Assembly: GCA_964388495.1 (NCBI GenBank)
Contig: CAYMAT010000014.1
Span: 1-28,698, forward strand
Reading direction: 5' to 3'
Length of the DNA stretch: 28,698 bases
Source of the DNA: CAYMAT01 sp964388495
GTDB taxonomy: Bacteria; Patescibacteriota; Gracilibacteria; Peribacterales; Peribacteraceae
Both the position numbers and the translations under genes were made by a program. The notes beneath the pieces were generated by a model. The model did not search any database. It saw only the letters and a program-made list of their open reading frames with translations, and had not been told where the DNA came from. Positions 1 to 5,607 of the stretch are shown here, in pieces (position 1 is the stretch's first letter; each line of letters opens with the position of its first letter).

Positions 1-40
1 TCCCAGGTACCCCCGGCATGAAAGCGCAGTGGGCTGTGCC

Positions 41-502
41 ATGGCTCTTATTGAAAAGGCACAGACTCTTTTGGAGAAGGAACCGCTTACACCCGATGAA
101 CGCAAGATTGTGGACGCCATGCGGTCACGGAACACCATGCTGAGTCTCTCCATAGAGGAGAAGGACAAGCTTGCGATCCTCCTGGAGACCTTCAAAACTA
201 TCCGTTTCAGGACCCATAAGACGCTTATCTCCGCCCCCGTGCAGCATTTCTTTTCCCTGCCCACACGCATTACGCATGCCGCGGCCAATGCCCTGCCCAA
301 GCGTCAGGCGGTGAACCTCAGCAATCTATTGGCGCATGATTTTGTGGTGTTTGCAGCCGAGCAATACGACTTTGCCAAACAGACGGGTGCATCAAAGCGG
401 GAGCTCAATACCATCGATCCCGGTAATTACGAGGAGCAACTCCGCGCAATTCACCACCTCATCCGCGAACGCGCGTTACCGCTCACTCCTGTGGGGAAAT
501 AG
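41..502 (+). CDS. Hypothetical protein, 153 aa
   Basis: I do not recognise the family. The reading frame is open from a GTG at 29, but the ATG at 41 (MALIEKAQ...) gives a more natural N-terminus. Neither start has a clear Shine-Dalgarno sequence. The protein is soluble, charged and mostly helical in character, with no signal peptide, membrane segment or cysteine motif. The N-terminal part (about residues 1-45) is rich in Lys/Glu and could form a helical hairpin. The C-terminal part has an Asn/His/Tyr-rich stretch, then EEQLRAIHHLIRERA, which looks like an amphipathic helix. It is convergent with the small membrane gene that follows on the other strand. Confidence 0.6.
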   Translation: MALIEKAQTLLEKEPLTPDERKIVDAMRSRNTMLSLSIEEKDKLAILLETFKTIRFRTHKTLISAPVQHFFSLPTRITHAAANALPKRQAVNLSNLLAHDFVVFAAEQYDFAKQTGASKRELNTIDPGNYEEQLRAIHHLIRERALPLTPVGK

Positions 503-533
503 GCAGATTTGATGGAGCGGAGCTTTTGGCTTA

Positions 534-824
534 CTAATTAGAAACTGATCCGTTCCATCCTAATTTAAAAACCAAGAACGCCAAAATAAGTCCGACTGCT
601 AAATCAATAAGTGCCTTTATCCAAAGTGAAAGATCTTTGGGCTGTGGTAGGTATGTAAAATTTCCTTCCACTCTACCCCCTTCGAGTCTTTCAACATCCA
701 AAAGATTAGCCCCAATTGTTACGTTATTTGTAATAGTCGCATTCTTTAAAGTTCCTCCGCTAATAGCAGAAGGTGGTTTCTTTTTTCTGCCCTTCAATAT
801 CCAGTAGATCAGTGTGTAAAACAC
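534..824 (-). CDS. Hypothetical small membrane protein, 96 aa
   Basis: I do not recognise the family. The frame starts with GTG at 824, and an in-frame TAA lies five codons upstream, so no ATG start is available. The N-terminal stretch MFYTLIYWILKGRKKK looks like a short hydrophobic segment with a basic stop-transfer tail. The middle (about residues 20-60) has a repetitive Thr/Asn/Gly pattern (NATITNNVTIGANL, LEGGRVEGN) that could be a short beta-helical turn. Residues about 68-90 form a clear transmembrane helix (LWIKALIDLAVGLILAFLVFKLGW). The gene is AT-richer than its neighbours, which suggests recent acquisition or weak constraint. It may be a fragment of something longer. Confidence 0.45.
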   Translation of the reverse strand: MFYTLIYWILKGRKKKPPSAISGGTLKNATITNNVTIGANLLDVERLEGGRVEGNFTYLPQPKDLSLWIKALIDLAVGLILAFLVFKLGWNGSVSN

Positions 825-919
825 AAGTGAATGGCTTTAAATAAATTGGGGTGGGACACTCAGCAGAGTTTTGTCCTGGCTGCGTCATGAAGCGTGTTTG
901 CGAAGCAAACTCTGCTTCG

Positions 920-993
920 TGGAGCGGGATACGGGAATCGAACCCGCATCTCAAGCTTGGGAAGCTCGCGTACTACCACTGTACTAATCCCGC
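920..993 (-). tRNA. tRNA-Gly (anticodon CCC)
   Basis: Read on the minus strand, this folds as a cloverleaf. The acceptor stem is GCGGGAT/ATCCCGC, the D-loop contains CAGTGGTAGTA, the anticodon stem is CGAGC/GCTTG around the loop TTCCCAA (anticodon CCC, decoding GGG), and the T-arm contains GGGTTCGATTCCC. The discriminator T is followed by an encoded CCA. It is separated by only a few bases from the terminator of the upstream minus-strand surface-protein gene and appears to have its own extended -10 promoter. A second tRNA-Gly (GCC) lies at 2478. Confidence 0.95.
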
Positions 994-1005
994 TTGGGCA
1001 GGAGC

Positions 1006-1014
1006 ACTATACCA
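1006..1014 (-). promoter_or_regulatory. Extended -10 promoter of tRNA-Gly(CCC)
   Basis: On the minus strand this reads TGGTATAGT, i.e. TG-n-TATAGT, an extended -10 element whose last base is 12 nt before the tRNA 5' end. The place where a -35 would lie is occupied by the terminator hairpin of the upstream gene, and no TTGACA-like hexamer is seen, so the extended -10 may be sufficient. This is inferred from sequence only. Confidence 0.5.
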
Positions 1015-1018
1015 TGCC

Positions 1019-1046
1019 AAAAAAGCTGCCCCCTTGCGGGGGCAGC
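1019..1046 (-). terminator. Rho-independent terminator of the surface-protein gene
   Basis: A perfect 9-bp stem (GCTGCCCCC/GGGGGCAGC) closes a GCAA tetraloop on the minus strand and is followed by TTTTTT. It begins 9 nt after the stop codon of the 380-aa surface protein and lies just upstream of the tRNA-Gly(CCC) promoter, so it insulates the two units. Confidence 0.9.
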
Positions 1047-1055
1047 AAACATTTT

Positions 1056-2198
1056 TTAGCGACGAATGGCGAGGAGCTTCCACCAAAACAGCCAGGATCT
1101 CTTGGCCGTTTCCGTAAGGAAATTTTGGCTTCCGTACGCATCCGACCAGATTACCTGCACCACCGGCTGAGACGGCGGACAGGGAATTGCCCATGAAAAA
1201 CTGGTAAGGGACAGAACGAACGTTTTACAACTGCCTGCAGCCACGTTGGCCGCCGCAATATCGGTCAAATCCACAAAGGCCGTGAGCTTCACCGCCTTCA
1301 CGCGCCCATGGATTTCGTTACCGTCCTCGTCCATGACCACGGCACGTATAGTGGTTTTACCCACCGTTACGGTCACGTTGTCGGCATCAAACACGGTCTT
1401 GCCGTCATCCAGGGAAAAAATCAACTGGTCCACGTGGATGAAAGCCCCAGAGGCGCCGTTCACGTTTTTTGCAGCCGTCACCGTCACCGTTTGGTATGCA
1501 TGGGTTCCGGGGAGAACGGCGATGGTGGCGTAACTGCTCACAGAGGCCAGCCTATTGGCCACAATCTGTGCGGAATTCCCCGTGAGCGGCTGATTGGGAC
1601 CACGGCCCGGCTGTGTGCCGATATAGACCGTGTGGGATCCGTCCGCAATGCTCCCGTCATTTTGAGCCAGTGGTGGACCATTCAGGATATGGGCGACAAC
1701 CGCCGGATCAACACTCAAATATGAGACATTGGGCAAAACATGCTTGCCCGAGTCTCCGCCCTGAGTAAGCGCCTTGATCACGGCATCCACATCCACAATG
1801 ACGTCGTTTCCGGGGGATACCTGAAACAGAGACCCGCCAGCGGAAAATCGTGTTTGGTTGAAATACGCCGAAGCGTACATCTGGGCAAACACAACCGTGG
1901 ACCCCGCCATGCGCACATTCAGATGGTCAATCGGCTCCGTGGCAGGCTTGTTGGCAAGGTCGTCCACAGCCAGGTAGTCCACCACCACCGCCTCCGTGCC
2001 CGTCACATGGAACCGAAGCTCCATGATCCGGGGCTGTGTGGTACCGGCAATAAAACTCCCGATGTACGGGAGTTCTGTTTGGGTCACCACAAGCGAGGAG
2101 GCGGCCGGCGTCAACCGGTCCTCCAAAACTTCCAATTCCAAGCGTACAAATAACGCCGGATAAACCTGGGCCTTTTTGGGCCAGAAAAGATGCAACAT
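1056..2198 (-). CDS. Putative surface/extracellular protein with planctomycete-like LEDRLTPA motif, 380 aa
   Basis: The ATG is preceded by one of the best ribosome binding sites in the window (TAAGGAGGT, 6 nt spacing). The N-terminus has no ordinary hydrophobic signal peptide. Instead, residues about 18-32 read VRLELEVLEDRLTPA, close to the [L]E.LEDR.TPA motif at the start of many secreted planctomycete proteins (notably Gemmata relatives). The rest is beta-rich, with Val/Thr/Asp/Asn repeats (VTVTAAKNVNG, DNVTVTVGKTTIRAVV), as expected of extracellular beta-sandwich domains. The last 15 residues are Trp-rich and basic (KRSWLFWWKLLAIRR), possibly a membrane-associating tail. The gene is monocistronic with its own terminator and a structured leader. 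The surface role and any transfer from planctomycetes are inferences. Confidence 0.75.
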   Translation of the reverse strand: MLHLFWPKKAQVYPALFVRLELEVLEDRLTPAASSLVVTQTELPYIGSFIAGTTQPRIMELRFHVTGTEAVVVDYLAVDDLANKPATEPIDHLNVRMAGSTVVFAQMYASAYFNQTRFSAGGSLFQVSPGNDVIVDVDAVIKALTQGGDSGKHVLPNVSYLSVDPAVVAHILNGPPLAQNDGSIADGSHTVYIGTQPGRGPNQPLTGNSAQIVANRLASVSSYATIAVLPGTHAYQTVTVTAAKNVNGASGAFIHVDQLIFSLDDGKTVFDADNVTVTVGKTTIRAVVMDEDGNEIHGRVKAVKLTAFVDLTDIAAANVAAGSCKTFVLSLTSFSWAIPCPPSQPVVQVIWSDAYGSQNFLTETAKRSWLFWWKLLAIRR

Positions 2199-2204
2199 CG
2201 TTGC

Positions 2205-2213
2205 ACCTCCTTA
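2205..2213 (-). promoter_or_regulatory. Strong Shine-Dalgarno site of the surface-protein gene
   Basis: Minus strand TAAGGAGGT, a near-perfect match to the 16S rRNA 3' tail, lies 6 nt before the ATG. It fixes the start of the 380-aa gene and contrasts with many genes here that show no such site. Confidence 0.85.
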
Positions 2214-2221
2214 CAATGGCG

Positions 2222-2324
2222 AAACCTTTTCTCATACATCATGCAAACACTGCATAAAAAGGCAGTACAAGTAAAAGGTTTGGCTGTAGCAACCTAAACA
2301 CCAAGCGTTCACATTGCTACAGCC
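2222..2324 (-). repeat. Nested inverted repeats in the leader region of the surface-protein gene
   Basis: Two structures lie back to back. The first has outer arms AAACCTTTT (2222-2230) and AAAAGGTTT (2273-2281) with inner arms ACTGC/GCAGT (2249-2253 and 2262-2266). The second is an 11-bp perfect inverted repeat GGCTGTAGCAA (2282-2292) with TTGCTACAGCC (2314-2324) around a 21-nt loop. Neither has a T-run. They cover the region where the promoter and 5' leader of the surface gene should be. Binding site, leader structure or repeat element are all possible. Confidence 0.55.
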
Positions 2325-2352
2325 GCCATTTCCTCCGCATATCGTTGGTGCC

Positions 2353-2379
2353 AAAAAACAAACCCATTCCGGGAATGGG
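2353..2379 (-). terminator. Leftward terminator with no visible gene behind it
   Basis: CCCATTCC (2363-2370) and GGAATGGG (2372-2379) form an 8-bp perfect arm pair. On the minus strand it is followed by TTTGTTTTTT. The geometry is that of a leftward terminator, but the features to its right (tRNA-Gly, mscL) are on the plus strand. It may block antisense transcription into the surface-protein promoter or be a remnant of a lost gene. Confidence 0.5.
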
Positions 2380-2437
2380 CTGGCGGACTGTAAGAGGATT
2401 TGCCCTGTACCGCAAATATTTGTGGACGAAACACACC

Positions 2438-2465
2438 TTGCATCCTTTTCCGGTTCCAGTAGCAT
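2438..2465 (+). promoter_or_regulatory. Probable promoter of tRNA-Gly(GCC)
   Basis: TTGCAT (-35, 2438-2443) is separated by 16 nt from TAGCAT (-10, 2460-2465), which ends 12 nt before the tRNA 5' end. The match is moderate and the placement is right for a tRNA promoter. Confidence 0.4.
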
Positions 2466-2477
2466 TTCCGGGCTCAA

Positions 2478-2553
2478 GCGCATGTAGCTCAATTGGTAGA
2501 GCGTCGCCTTGCCAAGGCGAAGGTCGCGGGTTCGAGTCCCGTCATGCGCTCCA
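2478..2553 (+). tRNA. tRNA-Gly (anticodon GCC)
   Basis: The cloverleaf is complete: acceptor GCGCATG/CATGCGC, D-loop AATTGGTAGA, anticodon stem TCGCC/GGCGA with loop TTGCCAA (anticodon GCC), T-arm GCGGGTTCGAGTCCCGT, discriminator T and encoded CCA. The last 20 nt plus two flanking bases are repeated exactly 79 nt downstream (2613-2634), just before mscL. Confidence 0.96.
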
Positions 2554-2634
2554 TTTCCTAGCATCGCCAGAGTGCCACGGGACGAGAAGTGTATCCTGAG
2601 CGAAGTCGAAGGGAGTCCCGTCATGCGCTCCATT
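2534..2634 (+). repeat. 22-bp direct repeat: tRNA-Gly 3' end duplicated before mscL
   Basis: GAGTCCCGTC-ATGCGCTCCATT occurs at 2534-2555, covering the T-arm 3' half, acceptor strand and CCA of tRNA-Gly(GCC), and again at 2613-2634. The 57-nt spacer carries CCTGAGCGAAGTCGAAGGG, a member of a palindromic repeat family seen elsewhere in the window. The second copy supplies an in-frame ATG upstream of mscL. The arrangement resembles a tiny attL/attR scar, or a repeat insertion with target duplication. Confidence 0.85.
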
Positions 2635-2646
2635 ACCCACAAAATT

Positions 2647-3018
2647 ATGTCCGTCCTCAAAGAATTCCGAGACTTCGCCGTAAAGGGCAATGTTCTGGAT
2701 CTCGCCATTGGTGTCATCATCGGCGCCGCATTTGGCAAGATCGTCACGTCGCTGGTGAGCGATATCCTGATGCCGCTCATCGGCATTCTTTTGGGAAAGC
2801 TGGATTTCTCCACACTCGCAGTCACGGTAGGCGGGGCATCCATCAAGTACGGCATGTTCATCCAGTCGGTCGTGGACTTCGTGATCGTCGCCTTCTGCAT
2901 CTTCCTGATCGTCAAACAGATCAACCGCTTCAAGAAGAAGCCGGAGGCTGCGGCACCCGTCGCACCGCCGGAGGAAGTGCGGCTGCTCACGGAGATCAGG
3001 GATTTACTCAGAAAGTAA
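2647..3018 (+). CDS. mscL: Large-conductance mechanosensitive channel MscL, 123 aa
   Basis: MscL is a homopentameric inner-membrane channel that opens under membrane tension and releases solutes on osmotic downshock. The protein has the family's N-terminal amphipathic helix (MSVLKEFRDFAVKGNVLDLA), the pore-lining TM1 with the diagnostic GNVLDLAIGVIIGAAFGKIV block (about residues 14-33), an extracellular loop, TM2 (about residues 67-92, FIQSVVDFVIVAFCIFLIVK) and the C-terminal bundle helix EEVRLLTEIRDLL. Length is normal for the family. I chose ATG 2647 because it aligns with canonical MscL N-termini. An in-frame ATG at 2623 lies inside the duplicated tRNA 3' end and would add eight non-conserved residues. 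No clear Shine-Dalgarno sequence precedes it. Confidence 0.95.
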   Translation: MSVLKEFRDFAVKGNVLDLAIGVIIGAAFGKIVTSLVSDILMPLIGILLGKLDFSTLAVTVGGASIKYGMFIQSVVDFVIVAFCIFLIVKQINRFKKKPEAAAPVAPPEEVRLLTEIRDLLRK

Positions 3019-3394
3019 TAAATCAAAAGGTCCTTCGGCTCGCTTGGCTCGCTCAGGGTCATCCATCTCCGCAGTGCCACATAGCAGATGATCATATCAA
3101 AAATGTCTTTTCATGGTGGCTTGCCAACCATAGCGAAGCGACTTCGATCAATCGCGCCCTCCTCCGCTCTACAAGCTACAGAGGACAGTCTCCGCTTCGC
3201 GAAGGTTGGTGAGTGGTATATCACAGGTTATTATATTTTCACATTCGAGACGGACATCGCTATCCGGTACGGAAGGTTCTCTGCGTTCAGGCCGCCACCG
3301 CCCCAACATGTTTCGCTAACAGCCCCTGTGTGACCGCCCTTTGTGTTATAACGAGTTTTTTGTTTGAGAGGGGTATTTATCACATTGGGGCGCG
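3019..3394. repeat. Gene-free stretch with large inverted repeat (3120-3213) and CTCAGGG element
   Basis: No convincing gene lies here. At 3033-3061, CCTTCGGCTCGC...GCTCAGGGTCA is a degenerate copy of the CCTTCGA-n-CTCAGGG family. At 3120-3140, CTTGCCAACC-atAGCGAAGCG pairs with 3193-3213 (CGCTTCGCGAAGGTTGGTGAG), an imperfect 21-bp inverted repeat with a 52-nt loop. Short plus-strand frames across it are repetitive and lack start signals. The stretch separates mscL from the accessory block. Confidence 0.6.
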
Positions 3395-3423
3395 ACAAAG
3401 CCCCCGACATCATGTCAGGGGCT
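3395..3423 (-). terminator. Terminator of the 274-aa minus-strand gene
   Basis: AGCCCCCGACAT (3399-3410) pairs with ATGTCAGGGGCT (3412-3423), 12 bp with one mismatch. On the minus strand it is followed by TTTG, 37 nt after the stop of the gene that ends at 3461. Confidence 0.6.
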
Positions 3424-3460
3424 TCATGTTCTCGAAGGCAGTTGCCCTCAAGAGGGTTGG

Positions 3461-4285
3461 CTAGAGCTTCCATTCGGCGGCCACGTCCCACGGATAGTCC
3501 ACATCATTCGCCACGCCACGGCTCTCGATGTAGGACGGATTGTAGCCATCGGGGAAAGAGTCATTGCCGTGCTTGTGGAAACCGAAGTAGGCGCGCTCCC
3601 GTTCCTCCCGGCAGCGAACTCCCTGCTCGAACAGCCACTCACCGGTGAGGAGGCGGTACATCAGCGCCATGAACGTCACCGGCGCGATGCTGGCCACTCG
3701 GCACTTCCCCTGTTCCAGATTCCCTTCGTGGTAGTTGAGGTCGTGCTGGGAGCGGTAGTACTTCACCCCGATCTTGCGAATCCGGTACCATCGCAGTTCG
3801 ACTTTCACCTCCTTGATGAAGCCGTGGTGGCCCCTGTACAGCTCCTTGCGCCCGCCCTCCTCCTTCGTGATGGCGAAGAGGTCGGGATGGCGGCGGAACA
3901 TCTCCTGGACCGTCAGCGGGAAGCCGGGGAACACGAGATCATCGTCGCACCAGTCCGCGAGAAGCGCCTCCGGCACCTCCGCGAGTGTGGCCAGATCGGG
4001 ATCGGCGTAGATCACGTTCATCTGCTGCATGACCTCGTTGATGCCGATGAAGTTGCGCGGAATCCGTTCGCGAACGCGGAGCTGACTCGTGGTCTCCTGG
4101 TACGTGTGGGTTTCACGCGCACCAGCCTTCCAGTAGCGGACGAGACGCACACGCATGGTGGGGTCGTCGATCACCGCTTGCAGGTCATCGAGATCGAGAC
4201 CCGCCTGCTCCAGACGACGGAAGCACTCCGAGAGCTTCCCCACGACCTGACTCGGACTCGGTTGGTTCGCAATGGTTTTTACCAT
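3461..4285 (-). CDS. Hypothetical protein, 274 aa (accessory block)
   Basis: I do not recognise a characterised family. The opposite strand has an open frame of the same length, but this strand is preferred because GGAGGT lies 5 nt before the ATG (4291-4296) and a terminator follows the stop. The N-terminal part (about residues 8-50) is a predicted helical region (SQVVGKLSECFRRLEQAGLDLDDLQAVIDDP) similar in style to the start of the next, divergent gene (LNPERVLEALQQLIEG). The middle is rich in Trp/Tyr/Arg (ELRWYRIRKIGVKYYRSQHDL), and the C-terminus ends with the acidic, aromatic DVDYPWDVAAEWKL. There are no membrane segments. Proteins of this build recur in Patescibacteria genomes, from general knowledge. 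No function is proposed. Confidence 0.75.
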   Translation of the reverse strand: MVKTIANQPSPSQVVGKLSECFRRLEQAGLDLDDLQAVIDDPTMRVRLVRYWKAGARETHTYQETTSQLRVRERIPRNFIGINEVMQQMNVIYADPDLATLAEVPEALLADWCDDDLVFPGFPLTVQEMFRRHPDLFAITKEEGGRKELYRGHHGFIKEVKVELRWYRIRKIGVKYYRSQHDLNYHEGNLEQGKCRVASIAPVTFMALMYRLLTGEWLFEQGVRCREERERAYFGFHKHGNDSFPDGYNPSYIESRGVANDVDYPWDVAAEWKL

Positions 4286-4519
4286 CGCACACCTCCATTT
4301 CCCGAACCGTCGGGATTGCGGCTGCCTCGGTATGAGACAAGCACTATGACCACCGAAATGGGCAGGGCGCTTGCCTCAAGCTCAAGCCAATGATGCAAAG
4401 GAGCATCCTTGACTTTTTACCATATTATAATAAAGTAATCAAGCTCGTCTTATGTCAAGACGCGACCCTAGCCAGAGGGTATTACTGGCAAGACGATCAT
4501 TCACAGAAAGGGTTGTCAC
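4286..4519. promoter_or_regulatory. Divergent intergenic region with operator-like inverted repeat
   Basis: The 234-bp gap between two divergent genes contains an AT-rich core (TATTATAATA, 4425-4432 area), TTGACT at 4409-4414 and minus-strand TTGACA at 4453-4458. None gives ideal spacing, so individual promoters are uncertain. At 4446-4462, CGTCTT-ATGTC-AAGACG is a perfect 6-bp inverted repeat, and AAGACGA recurs about 30 nt downstream. This could be an operator controlling both genes. Confidence 0.4.
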
Positions 4520-5200
4520 ATGACGACGAAACGCGTTGTCGCCGACGACGTTCTGGGCCAACTGGCCCGCAAGCAGGCGGAACTGACCCGACGGGTCATG
4601 GAGGGTACGCTCAATCCCGAGCGCGTCCTCGAAGCCTTGCAACAGCTCATCGAGGGCAAGAGCGTGGCCGCGTTCGAGGTGATCGAGACGTGGCCGATGA
4701 CTGTCAGCGGGCGTACGTATGAGGTCGAGTACGACAACGACACGCTCCAGACGATCATCGACGGCCTCGCAGATCGCATCGAGATGGACTCGTACAGGCA
4801 GAAGCAGCTCCCGACGTTCCAGCCTGTGGGAGGGCCTCCTGCCAAGACGGGCAAGTCCAAGCTCACCCTCGTCCGCTTCGACCAGCCGTGCAGCATCAAG
4901 CCCGCGATCCAGTACCTGCACAACGCTGGCTACGAACCCGCCAATGCGTGGGAGTTCCTCGCCTTCGTGGAGCAGTCCGGGGCTACCCAGCTCGTCCACG
5001 AGGACAGCGACGGCCTGCGCCTGTTCTGCCTCGGCACCAAGGCCCCCTCGAAGGAGGGCCGCAACCGTCACGACTACATGGGTGTCATCTCCAGCGTCAG
5101 CAAGCGCAAGTGGACGCTGTACTTCTGGGATGACCTCGATCAGGGTTCCTTCCACGGGCAAATCTGGAAGGGCAACTACGTCGTCGTCCGCGCCAAGTAA
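4520..5200 (+). CDS. Hypothetical protein, 226 aa (accessory block)
   Basis: I do not recognise a characterised family. Residues about 1-48 are helical and charged (LARKQAELTRRVMEGTLNPERVLEALQQLIEGK). The rest is mixed alpha/beta with a conserved-looking core (IQYLHNAGYEPANAWEFLAFVEQ, about residues 130-152) and an aromatic C-terminal strand region (KRKWTLYFWDDLDQGSFHGQIWKGNYVVV). It is soluble, with no signal peptide. It is divergent from the 274-aa gene and ends before a strong terminator, so it is monocistronic. The helical N-terminal segment resembles that of its divergent partner, so the two may be related or interact; that is inference. Confidence 0.75.
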   Translation: MTTKRVVADDVLGQLARKQAELTRRVMEGTLNPERVLEALQQLIEGKSVAAFEVIETWPMTVSGRTYEVEYDNDTLQTIIDGLADRIEMDSYRQKQLPTFQPVGGPPAKTGKSKLTLVRFDQPCSIKPAIQYLHNAGYEPANAWEFLAFVEQSGATQLVHEDSDGLRLFCLGTKAPSKEGRNRHDYMGVISSVSKRKWTLYFWDDLDQGSFHGQIWKGNYVVVRAK

Positions 5201-5251
5201 CACGAGCAGTGCCTCAATCGCCACGGATGGCGAGTAAGGCCGAAACACCCC

Positions 5252-5287
5252 GAACCCCGCAGTCTACGGATTGCGGGGTTCTTTTTT
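5252..5287 (+). terminator. Strong Rho-independent terminator
   Basis: GAACCCCGCA (5252-5261) and TGCGGGGTTC (5272-5281) form a perfect 10-bp stem with a 10-nt loop, followed by TTTTTT. It ends transcription of the 226-aa gene. Its right arm also encodes the last codons (KEPRNP) of the convergent HTH gene. Confidence 0.92.
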
Positions 5288-5500
5288 GCGCGACTTTCGC
5301 TTCATTCTTCCATCAGTCTTTGCCTTCCTGTCACGCTCTTTCTTGAACACCATGACATCTTCTTCAAGGAAGATTTTGCCCGAGGAGGTTTGCTGAAAGG
5401 GCAAGCGTCCCTCCAGCGCCAATTTGTCGATGTACTGGTACGTGACATCCAAGAGCTTTGCCACATCACCTGCTGCCATCAGTTTGGGAGATTTTGCCAT
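5264..5500 (-). CDS. Excisionase/MerR-type helix-turn-helix DNA-binding protein, 78 aa
   Basis: The small protein matches the excisionase-type (HTH_17) winged-helix pattern: MAAGDVAKLLDVTYQYIDKLALEGRLPFQQTSSGKIFLEEDVMVF, with the recognition helix near residues 18-30 and the wing at RLPFQQTSSGKIF. The C-terminal 25 residues are strongly basic (KKERDRKAKTDGRMKRKSRKK) and could add non-specific DNA binding. ATG 5500 is chosen because it starts just before the domain; an ATG at 5530 would add ten residues. Neither start has a clear Shine-Dalgarno sequence. Upstream is an operator-like repeat (5544-5570), so autoregulation is likely. With a tyrosine recombinase nearby, a directionality-factor role is plausible but unproven. 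Confidence 0.8.
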   Translation of the reverse strand: MAKSPKLMAAGDVAKLLDVTYQYIDKLALEGRLPFQQTSSGKIFLEEDVMVFKKERDRKAKTDGRMKRKSRKKEPRNP

Positions 5501-5543
5501 GAGAAGCCGCGTGTATGCGGTTCTTGGCATTATGGTGTTTTAG

Positions 5544-5570
5544 TTGGAACATTAAATTGGAACATTCCAA
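5544..5570. promoter_or_regulatory. Operator-like direct repeat and palindrome between HTH gene and zinc-ribbon gene
   Basis: TTGGAACATT occurs at 5544-5553 and again at 5557-5566. The second copy extends into a palindrome, TTGGAA-CA-TTCCAA (5557-5570). It lies between the divergent HTH gene (start 5500) and zinc-ribbon gene (start 5608), where a repressor or excisionase would bind. Confidence 0.6.
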
Positions 5571-5607
5571 CCAATCTGCTACGCTCAGGCACATCCACTC
5601 ACACCGT

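Noticed and set aside
920..2553. Recoding of TGA as glycine (known in some CPR lineages), prompted by two tRNA-Gly genes
   Set aside because: Anticodons are CCC and GCC, no tRNA reading UGA is present, and TGA is used as a stop by several genes including dus and the pilin.
2232..3095. Minus-strand 287-aa frame across tRNA-Gly and mscL
   Set aside because: It is antisense to a complete mscL and to a tRNA, and has no family signal.
3569..4393. Long plus-strand frame (274 aa) opposite the 274-aa minus-strand gene
   Set aside because: No ribosome binding site, shadow-like composition, while the minus strand has GGAGGT before its ATG and a terminator after its stop.
4409..4431. TTGACT ... TATAAT as a promoter for the 226-aa gene
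   Set aside because: The spacer is only 11 nt, too short for sigma-70.
4439..5248. Long minus-strand frame opposite the 226-aa gene
   Set aside because: Leu/Val/Asp-rich shadow of a GC-biased coding strand; the plus-strand gene has a strong terminator and coherent protein features.
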